Shown here: positions 8,643 to 15,016 of the stretch, piece after piece
Position numbering within the stretch: the stretch's first letter is position 1
How the letters are laid out: each line of letters starts with the position of its first letter
Origin: DATKZH01 sp964475955
Lineage (GTDB): Bacteria > Planctomycetota > Planctomycetia > Pirellulales > Thermoguttaceae
Direction of reading: 5' to 3'
Length of the DNA stretch: 28,129 nucleotides
Assembly: GCA_964475955.1 (NCBI GenBank)
Contig: CAYYZY010000100.1
Span: forward strand, 1-28,129
Notes under the pieces: model-generated
Seen by the model: the letters and a program-made list of their open reading frames with translations, nothing else
Databases searched by the model: none
What the model was told of the DNA's origin: nothing
Position numbers and translations under genes: made by a program

Positions 8643-8661
8643 GTCGCGGCCTCCTCGATTC

Positions 8662-11600
8662 CTACTCCGACGTCAGCTCCCACGCCCAGACCGTGCGCGG
8701 GAGGAAGGTCAGCTCACGCTTGAGCTGCTCGGGCTTGCCGGGCGTCTGCTCGCCCTCGGCGGTGAGCTTGGCGACGCGGAGCTTCGCGGCGTCGAGCCCG
8801 TAGGCGGCTGCGTCGAAATCGAGCCCGGCGGCAACCGGCTCGTCGTCGACGTTCACCACCAGCAGCACCAGCCGGTCCTCCTTCGGCAGGGCCCACGCGC
8901 CGGTCATCACCGCCTTGGTGGTCACGGGCCACTCGCCGTGCCACTGCCAGTCGGCGGTGACTTCGGGGATCGGGCCGAGGAGCTTGGGCGGCCGGGCCAT
9001 CTCGCCCGCGTAGAAATAACGACGCAGCCGGTGCCGCAGTCGCACCACCCGGCGAAAGAACTCGGCGTTGTCCTTCTCGTCGACCACGCCGGGGTTGATC
9101 CAGCCGACCTGCTCGCCGTAGACGAGCTGCTGGCCGGCCTTCATGCGCAGGGCCAGGTCCTTGGTCGGCCCGCCGCGGTACGCCCGGCCGAACATCTGGA
9201 TCGCCCCCCCGTACACCGCCGGAAAGGCCGGCACCTGGCCGTCGTACTGCCAGTGCCAGGTGAGGTAGCCGTCGAACCGGTGGGCGTACGCCTCGGCGTT
9301 GCACTCGGTGGTGAGCATGCGGTCGTCGGGCATCTCCCGGTGGATGCGCTCCAGCAGGTCCCAGTAGGCGGCCGTCCACCAGTGCCCGCCGCCGAGCGAG
9401 TGGCCGTGCGACTCGTCGAAGCAGAGGCGCGGTTTGGCCGCGGCCACCTGATCGATGTAAACGCCCTTCACGCCGCACTCGTTCATCAGGCGGAGCACGA
9501 TCTGGCGGACCTTGTTCTTCCAGACCTCGGTCGCCGGGCACATCGCGGCGAGCTTCACCCGGCTGCCGTCCGACTCCTTGCTCCCGTACATCTCCGTGTA
9601 GGGCTCGCCCTTCTCATCCTTGGTGGCGGCCGCCCGGGCGATCTTCGTGAACTCGAAGTCCTCCATGCCCCGGTCGCGCGTGTCCCACAGCCGGCCATTG
9701 ATGTAGGGCATCACGGAGACGTTCGACGCCTGCAACGCGCGCACCGCGTCGGCGAAGCCCTCCTTGGTGGGGAAGTAGTGCGGGTAGTCGTTGTCGAACG
9801 GGATCTGGTGCCAGTTGTACCAGTGGAAGCCGACCGGCACGCCCAGGTATTCCTGGAACTTTTTGACCGACTCCACGCACTCCTCGGGCGCCCCGCCTCC
9901 GAGCGCCCAACAGGAGAGCTCGCGCATCCAGCGCGGCGTATCCTCGCGGCCGTCGTCGCCCAGCTTGGGGTACCACGCGGCCTCTTTGCGCACGAAGTCG
10001 CGGTAGGTCGTGGCGGCGTCGAACCAGTCGCCGCGGAGCAGTCGGATCACCGCCCGGCCGCCCAAATCGAAATCATTGCCGGCGACCCCCATGTTCGGGG
10101 CCGAGTGGTCGAACGCCAGCACCAGGGCCCGATCGGCGGGCCGGCTCGCCGTGCGGACCTCGCGCGTGCTCGCCCGGCCGTCGTGCATCGCGAAGTAGAG
10201 GCCGGTCGACCCGTCAACGTCGTACGCGGCCATGAAGGGCATGCTCGTCCAGCCGCTGGGGTATCTGCCCGAGAACCGGAAGGACCGCCGCCACACGCCC
10301 TCCTGCACTTCGCCCGCTCCGCGCGGCACGAAGACCCGGCCCTCTTCGCCCGGCTCGGCCACGGCGACCTGGGGGAAGGTGACCTGCCAGACGCCCCAAG
10401 GCGTGCCCTGCGTGTGTACGTCGAGCGTCCATTGCAGACCGTCGTTCGGTTTGCCGCCCTCGGTGCGCGCGGCGACCCACACGCCTTCGAGCCGGGCGTC
10501 CTTCGGGTCGCGGCACTCGATCCACAGGCCGGGGCGCTCCGGATAGACGAACTTCGCAGATCGCCAGCCCGTGTCGGCCGTCAGGCGCACCTCCTCCTCG
10601 GTCTCCCCGTGGCGAAGCGTCACCTCGAAAAGCGGCGGCGGGCCGCTCGCCAGCAGCTCTCGGCCGGCCTTGAGGTCGAACAGGCTCCGCAGCCGGGCGC
10701 CCTCGCCGGTCGGCTCCAGGGCGAAACCCAGATCGCCCGATTTGAGCCAGGCGGCGCCCGAGGGCCGCTTGCCGTCGGCGACTCGCAGCGCTTCCTCGAG
10801 CCGTCCCTCGGCTTCGAGTTGCTCGGCCATGGCCGCGTGCCAGGCGGCGTCGGGACGCTCGCTGGCGGATGCCTCTTTTCGCGCCGCCTCGATCTTCGCC
10901 CGGACTTCCGGCACGGTGACCACGACCCGCGCGCTCGAAGGCGGCTCCCCGGCCGCCTTGCGAACGGCGGCGACCGGGTCGTCGCAGCTTCCGATCCAGA
11001 GCCAGGCGGAGTACTCGGGGCGCTGGTCGCGCCAGCCGGACCAGGCGGCGTCGCCGTGGGCGTGCAGGTACGTGCCGCTGCCGCCGTCGTAAATGAGGGC
11101 CTGGCCGCAGTCGAACATGCTGATGGCGTTCTTGCCGTCGACGACCGCGCCCCACTGCGGGAAGCGAAGGCTCTGCTTCGACGCCATAAACTCGCCCTGC
11201 TCCACCGGCTCACCGCCCGCGTACCGGGGGAACGCCTCCTGGGGGTAATTTAGCTCAAGGAAATGGTGCTCGGGCCAGGCGTACGGCTCTTCCTGGCTCA
11301 TCACGGCGCGAACGTGAAGCAGCGGGTGCGTTTGGAAGCAATACCAGTCGTACACCGCCTCGGGCTTCGACGGGGGCGCTTCGCCTTCGGAGTTGACGTA
11401 CTGAGCGCGAACGCGCACGACCGTGCAAAGCGGGCCCGGCAGCGAGACCACGTCGCCTTCGGCCAGGCGATCATTCGCCAGTCCGAACCAGCCTAGCTCG
11501 CGATCGTAGACCCGGTCGTTCCAGCGGAAATCGTGGAATCGCTTGCCGGTTTGAAAGCGGACGTCGGAAACGAACGCTTCGCCTTGGCCTATCGTGACGC

Positions 11601-12000
11601 CGGCCATTACGGACGGCGCGAGCGTCGGACGGATCCCTCGGATCGCCTCGTCGTCAGGAGCCCGCGCGTCTGTGAATTGCAGCCGCACGCGCCCGTCGCT
11701 CCCCTTGGGGAGTTGCAGCACGGTCGTCCCCGCGACGCGCTTGCGCGCGTCGAAATCGACGTCGGGCACGAACTGAAACGGCACGGGCCGGTCGCCTTGG
11801 GCCTCGCGAGCCCGAATCCCCTCCGGCACGACCGCCTCGACCTCGCACCAGCGGGCCGCCCCGGTCAGATCGACCCGGGCCACCACCAGCCCGTGCGCCG
11901 GCGGATCGTCCACGAGCAACAGCACGCCGTCCGCCCGGGCAAGCCGGAGCGTGCCGACCAGCAAGAGGGTGACCACAAGGCTTGAGATGATGTGTCGCAT
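8662..12000 (-). CDS. Large secreted DUF6259-like TIM-barrel (glycoside-hydrolase-like) protein
   Basis: The 1112-residue protein has a signal peptide (about 1-23, ending LARA). A long beta-rich N-terminal half (about 25-640) is followed by a barrel-like region (about 690-1000). That region includes GFHWYNWHQIPFDNDYPHYFP, SVMPYINGRLWDTRD, GVKGVYIDQ, LTTECNAEAY and a C-terminal beta domain. This layout resembles DUF6259 proteins and, more distantly, clan GH-D/GH101 barrels. I suggest Asp850 (YIDQ) as nucleophile and Glu899 (TTECNAE) as acid/base; this is inference from strand-end positions. No substrate can be named. The start at 12000 has AAGGAGG about 10 nt upstream. The gene is flanked by palindromic elements on both sides (339-bp gap before, 241-bp gap after), so it may be its own transcription unit. 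Confidence 0.7.
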   Translation of the reverse strand: MRHIISSLVVTLLLVGTLRLARADGVLLLVDDPPAHGLVVARVDLTGAARWCEVEAVVPEGIRAREAQGDRPVPFQFVPDVDFDARKRVAGTTVLQLPKGSDGRVRLQFTDARAPDDEAIRGIRPTLAPSVMAGVTIGQGEAFVSDVRFQTGKRFHDFRWNDRVYDRELGWFGLANDRLAEGDVVSLPGPLCTVVRVRAQYVNSEGEAPPSKPEAVYDWYCFQTHPLLHVRAVMSQEEPYAWPEHHFLELNYPQEAFPRYAGGEPVEQGEFMASKQSLRFPQWGAVVDGKNAISMFDCGQALIYDGGSGTYLHAHGDAAWSGWRDQRPEYSAWLWIGSCDDPVAAVRKAAGEPPSSARVVVTVPEVRAKIEAARKEASASERPDAAWHAAMAEQLEAEGRLEEALRVADGKRPSGAAWLKSGDLGFALEPTGEGARLRSLFDLKAGRELLASGPPPLFEVTLRHGETEEEVRLTADTGWRSAKFVYPERPGLWIECRDPKDARLEGVWVAARTEGGKPNDGLQWTLDVHTQGTPWGVWQVTFPQVAVAEPGEEGRVFVPRGAGEVQEGVWRRSFRFSGRYPSGWTSMPFMAAYDVDGSTGLYFAMHDGRASTREVRTASRPADRALVLAFDHSAPNMGVAGNDFDLGGRAVIRLLRGDWFDAATTYRDFVRKEAAWYPKLGDDGREDTPRWMRELSCWALGGGAPEECVESVKKFQEYLGVPVGFHWYNWHQIPFDNDYPHYFPTKEGFADAVRALQASNVSVMPYINGRLWDTRDRGMEDFEFTKIARAAATKDEKGEPYTEMYGSKESDGSRVKLAAMCPATEVWKNKVRQIVLRLMNECGVKGVYIDQVAAAKPRLCFDESHGHSLGGGHWWTAAYWDLLERIHREMPDDRMLTTECNAEAYAHRFDGYLTWHWQYDGQVPAFPAVYGGAIQMFGRAYRGGPTKDLALRMKAGQQLVYGEQVGWINPGVVDEKDNAEFFRRVVRLRHRLRRYFYAGEMARPPKLLGPIPEVTADWQWHGEWPVTTKAVMTGAWALPKEDRLVLLVVNVDDEPVAAGLDFDAAAYGLDAAKLRVAKLTAEGEQTPGKPEQLKRELTFLPRTVWAWELTSE

Positions 12001-12042
12001 GGGTGCGTGTCCTCCTTGGTTGGTTTGGCGAAAATGAATGCT

Positions 12043-12294
12043 CTCGCAAAGGCGGCAAGGCGCAGAGGGAAGAGAATCAGTTTATCACGCGCGCCGTCTT
12101 CGTGCGATCCCCGGCTGGAGTGGACGAAGAGCAACTTCCGCATTTGCGGAAGTCGTAGGCGCACTCCGCGTGCCGTAGCGAGCGGACGGCACACGGAGGG
12201 TGCCTGCTACGGAAGGCGGGAAGACATCCACGCGCCGCAGCTTTCTTCCTTTTCTTCTTCACTTCTTCCCTTCGCGCCTTGGCGCCTTTGCGAG
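12043..12294. repeat. Inverted-pair element 1 (CTCGCAAAGGCG...CGCCTTTGCGAG)
   Basis: The left arm at 12043-12072 and the right arm at 12265-12294 are reverse complements over 30 bases with three mismatches. Both end in CTCGCAAAGGCG or its complement. The 190-bp interior contains two further hairpins. The same arm recurs in the next two intergenic gaps in the same outward layout, so this is a mobile or dispersed palindromic element, perhaps MITE- or BIME-like. Confidence 0.85.
12134..12153. repeat. Perfect 9-bp hairpin inside element 1
   Basis: ACTTCCGCA (12134-12142) and TGCGGAAGT (12145-12153) pair exactly around a 2-nt centre. Immediately beyond it, GCACTCCGCGTGCCGT (from 12161) pairs imperfectly with the stretch ending at 12202. 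Both are nested in the larger inverted pair. There is no T-tract on either strand to mark a classic intrinsic terminator. Confidence 0.7.
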
Positions 12295-12339
12295 CCCCCT
12301 CCCCCCGCATCTCCCACTCTCTTCCACGCGCGCCCCGCT

Positions 12340-13170
12340 TCACTTCCGCCCGATCTGCGTGAAACGCTCCGTCTGCTCGCGGATGGCCCGTTCCGTGGGG
12401 AGGCGTTCCATGGAGCTGGCTCCGTAGAAGCCGTCGATGGCCGGGCAGTGCTGGAGGATGAACCGGGCGTCGTCGGGCTCGGCGATGGGGCCGCCGTGGC
12501 AAAGGAGGATCACGTCGTCGCGGACCGCCTTGGCCGCCGCCGCGATCTCGTCGATAAGCGGCACGCACGCTTCGAGCGTCTTCGCGGTCTGCGCCCCGAT
12601 CGCGCCCTTGGTCGTGAGCCCCATGTGGGCGACGATGACGTCGGCCCCGGCCTCGGCCATGCGGGTCGATTCTTCGGGATTGAACACATACGGCGTGGTG
12701 ACAAGGTCCATCTCGTGGGCCATGCGGATCATGTCGACCTCGCGCCCGAAGCCCATGTTCGTCTCCTCCAGGTTGGAGCGGAAGGTGCCGTCGAATAGGC
12801 CCACGGTGGGGAAGTTCTGCACGCCGGCGAAGCCCGTCTCGCGGACCTGGACGAGGAAGCGGTCCATCAAGCGCATCGGGTCGGTGCCGCAGACGCCGGC
12901 CAGCACGGGGGTCTTCCGCACCACGGGCAGGACCTCGGCGGCCATCTCGAGGACGATGGCGTTGGCGTCGCCGTAGGGCAAAAGGCCCGCCAGCGACCCG
13001 TGCCCGGCCATGCGAAAGCGGCCCGAGTTGTAGATCACGATCAGGTCGATCCCCCCGGCCTCCTCGAACTTCGCACTGATGCCCGTGCCGGCCCCCCCGC
13101 CGACGATCGGCCTACCCTGGGCGATCTTCTCGCGGAATCGTTTCAGTATTTCCGTTCGTGACTCGGTCAT
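12340..13170 (-). CDS. PEP-hydrolase/TIM-barrel family protein (Tm-1 C-terminal-half homologue)
   Basis: The 276-residue protein has no signal peptide and should be cytosolic. It spans one complete domain of the phosphoenolpyruvate-hydrolase/TIM-barrel family (Pfam PF09370). The family pattern is clear: IVGGGAGTGISAKFEEAGGIDLI near the N-terminus, then YNSGRFRMAGHGSLAGLLPYGDAN, NFPTVGLFDGTFR, DVIVAHMGLTTKGAIG, LCHGGPIAEPDDA and GFYGASSMERLPTE. The biochemical function of the family is poorly settled. In plants and fungi this domain is fused behind a Tm-1-like domain; here the matching Tm-1-like gene lies just upstream. The ATG at 13170 is chosen because GGAG lies 8 nt before it and homology begins there. 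The open frame continues to 13341, but only through the palindromic repeat. Confidence 0.88.
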   Translation of the reverse strand: MTESRTEILKRFREKIAQGRPIVGGGAGTGISAKFEEAGGIDLIVIYNSGRFRMAGHGSLAGLLPYGDANAIVLEMAAEVLPVVRKTPVLAGVCGTDPMRLMDRFLVQVRETGFAGVQNFPTVGLFDGTFRSNLEETNMGFGREVDMIRMAHEMDLVTTPYVFNPEESTRMAEAGADVIVAHMGLTTKGAIGAQTAKTLEACVPLIDEIAAAAKAVRDDVILLCHGGPIAEPDDARFILQHCPAIDGFYGASSMERLPTERAIREQTERFTQIGRK

Positions 13171-13361
13171 GGGGTGTCTCCGTGTTCGGTTGATGGGTCG
13201 GGGAAGATCTCGCAAAGGCGCGAAGGCGCAAAGGAAAGGGAGGACAAGGGGGTGATCTGGACGTCGTCTCAATTCCCTTGAGTCCCTTCCTTTTCTTCTT
13301 TGCGCCTTCGCGCCTTTGCGAGATCCCTCCCTACCTTCCAAGATCCCCCCTTCGATGCCCC
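13171..13361. repeat. Inverted-pair element 2
   Basis: Within this 191-bp gap, 13206-13233 and 13298-13325 are perfect reverse complements over 28 bases, beginning GATCTCGCAAAGGCG. The loop between them is about 64 nt. The arms match those of element 1 and element 3. The element lies between the Tm-1-like stop and the TIM-barrel start, two genes that would otherwise be expected to be tightly coupled. Confidence 0.9.
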
Positions 13362-14573
13362 TTACTCCGACCTCATGCTCTTAAGCAGCTCCTCCGCGCA
13401 AGCGCGTGCGAACTCCGGGTCGTTGACGTTGTGGTCCATTTCAATCACCCGAACGTCCTCGCGCAGGCTGCGCTTGAGCGACTCGAACAGCGCCCGGTTC
13501 GCCTCCGGCCACCAGAAGGGGCCGTCGGGCGCGTCGATCATGCTCAGGCCGCCGAGCGGGATGAGCACCGTCACCGGGCCCGTGCTCAGGTTCACCTTCT
13601 CGGCCAGGATTTCGCCCAGGCGCCGGCATTCGTCGGGCGTGGTCCGCATCAGGGTGATGTTCGGATTGTGGGGGTAGAAGCGGCGACCCTCGAACTGCTG
13701 GGGGACGGTCTCGGGGGCCCAGAAGTTGACCATGTCGAGGCACGCGGGGGTGACGATCGCCGGCACGCCGCCCCGCGCCGCCGCCTCCAGACGCCCGGGC
13801 CCGGCCGCCAGCACGCCGCCGACCAGCTCGTCGGCCCATTCCGTGGTGGTCACGTCGAGCACGCCGGCGACGAGCCCCGCCTCGACGAGGCTCTCCATGG
13901 TCCGGCCGCCGGTGCCGGTGGCGTGGAACACGAACACTTCGTAGCCGGCCTCCTCCAGGATCGCCTTGGCGGCTTCGACGCACGGCGTGGAGTTGCCGAA
14001 CATCGAAGCGGCCACCAACGGCCTGTCGTCGCCGGCCGGGACCTCGGCCTCGAGCATCCCGCAGACCGCGCCGGCCGCCCTGGCGAACACCTCGCGGCTG
14101 ATCCGGTTGACGCCGGCCACGTCGACGATGCTGGGCACCATCACGACGTCCTTCACGCCCACGTAGCCGGAGACGTCGCCGCCGGCCACCGTGGAGACCA
14201 TCACCTTGGGCACGCCCAGCGGCAACGCCCGCATCGCCCCGCAGGCGACCGACGTGCCGCCGCCCCCGCCCAGGGCCATGATCGCCTCGAAGCGGCCTTC
14301 GGCGTGGAGCTTCGCGGCCAGCGCCCGGGCGCCCCGGGCCATGGCGGCGACGGCCGCGCCCCGGTCGTGCCGCGCGACCAGCTCGTCGAGGTCGACGCCC
14401 GCGGCCTCGGCCACCTCGCGCCGCGAGACGTCCGGCTCGACCACGGGCGGGCCGAGCACGCCGACGTCGATCAAGAGCGTCTTGTGGCCCCGCGCTTCGA
14501 TGCACCGCTTCACGAAGCCGTACTCCGCGCCCTTCGTATCCAGGGCGCCCAAGAGGGCAACGGTCTTGGCCAT
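13362..14573 (-). CDS. Tm-1-like ATP-binding domain protein (UPF0261 family)
   Basis: The 403-residue protein is cytosolic, with no signal peptide, and covers the whole Tm-1-like/UPF0261 family. Recognisable blocks are VALLGALDTKGAEYGFVK (4-21), IMALGGGGGTSVACGAMRALP, GVPKVMVSTVAGGDVSGYVG, KDVVMVPSIVDVAGVNRIS, FVFHATGTGGRTMESL and LIPLGGLSMIDAPDGPFW. Family members bind ATP; tomato Tm-1, which inhibits tobamovirus replication, is the best-known relative. The native metabolic role in bacteria is not established to my knowledge. The ATG at 14573 is preceded by GAGGACCGAGG. The open frame runs on to 14846, but that extension is translated repeat element. The next gene downstream encodes the partner TIM-barrel half, which suggests a shared complex or consecutive reactions. 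Confidence 0.9.
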   Translation of the reverse strand: MAKTVALLGALDTKGAEYGFVKRCIEARGHKTLLIDVGVLGPPVVEPDVSRREVAEAAGVDLDELVARHDRGAAVAAMARGARALAAKLHAEGRFEAIMALGGGGGTSVACGAMRALPLGVPKVMVSTVAGGDVSGYVGVKDVVMVPSIVDVAGVNRISREVFARAAGAVCGMLEAEVPAGDDRPLVAASMFGNSTPCVEAAKAILEEAGYEVFVFHATGTGGRTMESLVEAGLVAGVLDVTTTEWADELVGGVLAAGPGRLEAAARGGVPAIVTPACLDMVNFWAPETVPQQFEGRRFYPHNPNITLMRTTPDECRRLGEILAEKVNLSTGPVTVLIPLGGLSMIDAPDGPFWWPEANRALFESLKRSLREDVRVIEMDHNVNDPEFARACAEELLKSMRSE

Positions 14574-14696
14574 CCTCGGTCCTCCTCGCGCCGCGCTTAC
14601 GGGTTCGTGCCCCGTTATACACGACCGGCCCCGGCGAAAGCCAGCAGCCAGCCCGACGAAGACTAATCCCGCGAAGCCGCGGGCGACGAAAAGGGG

Positions 14697-14822
14697 CTCG
14701 CAAAGGCGCCAAGGCGCGAAGAAAGGCGAGGAAGCGGGAAGCAGAGGAAGGACGGAATTGCCAGCGGGGCTTCCCCAATTGGAGCAATCTCTTCTTCCTT
14801 TGCGCCTTCGCGCCTTTGCGAG
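14697..14822. repeat. Inverted-pair element 3
   Basis: The left arm CTCGCAAAGGCGCCAAGGCG (from 14697) pairs with the right arm ending CGCGCCTTTGCGAG at 14822. They are near-complementary over about 29 bases. The loop is about 65-70 nt and includes a smaller symmetric part around 14754-14782. The outward ends are the same as in elements 1 and 2. Confidence 0.85.
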
Positions 14823-14952
14823 AGCTTTCCCCCGCTCCCCGCTCACGACTTCTCCGCGTCACGGCATGAGCACAAGACGGTAGCGGCAGTGCCGCGCGGA
14901 GTATCATCGAGTGTCCGGAAGGGCGCGGAGACAAAGCCCTCGCGTAGATTCC

Positions 14953-14974
14953 GGAACGGCACAGAGGCCGTTCC
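14953..14974. repeat. 8-bp hairpin repeat near the ceramidase-like stop
   Basis: GGAACGGC and GCCGTTCC pair perfectly around the loop ACAGAG, 43 bp downstream of the minus-strand stop at 15017. It could act as a transcript end for the ceramidase-like gene, although no T-run follows. From memory, this motif belongs to another dispersed repeat type of planctomycetes. Confidence 0.6.
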
Positions 14975-15016
14975 CTACAGTCGCATCGCCGGCGCCCACG
15001 AACTGCGCACGGTCAT

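Larger units (their letters stand above)
12001..12339. other. Gene-free gap holding a composite palindromic element
   Basis: The 339-bp interval holds no credible gene. Next to the downstream start it contains the AAGGAGG site of the DUF6259-like gene. Most of the rest is a composite element: outer inverted arms at 12043-12072 and 12265-12294, a perfect 9-bp hairpin at 12134-12153, and an imperfect hairpin at 12161-12202. A pyrimidine-rich stretch (about 12240-12270) precedes the right arm. Confidence 0.7.
14574..15016. other. Gene-free gap with element 3 and a second hairpin repeat
   Basis: The 443-bp interval has no supported gene. It contains the leader of the Tm-1-like gene (14574-14690), inverted-pair element 3 (14697-14822) and, next to the ceramidase-like stop, a repeat with an exact hairpin: GGAACGGC (14953-14960) and GCCGTTCC (14967-14974). 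A weaker hairpin precedes it at about 14920-14940. It is the longest gap of the minus-strand block and a likely transcript boundary. Confidence 0.7.

Noticed and set aside
13171..13341. N-terminal extension of the TIM-barrel protein
   Set aside because: The extension is translated from the palindromic repeat element, while family homology and a ribosome site begin at 13170.
14574..14846. N-terminal extension of the Tm-1-like protein
   Set aside because: It also consists of translated repeat element (AKARRRKG-like). The UPF0261 domain starts at the ATG at 14573.
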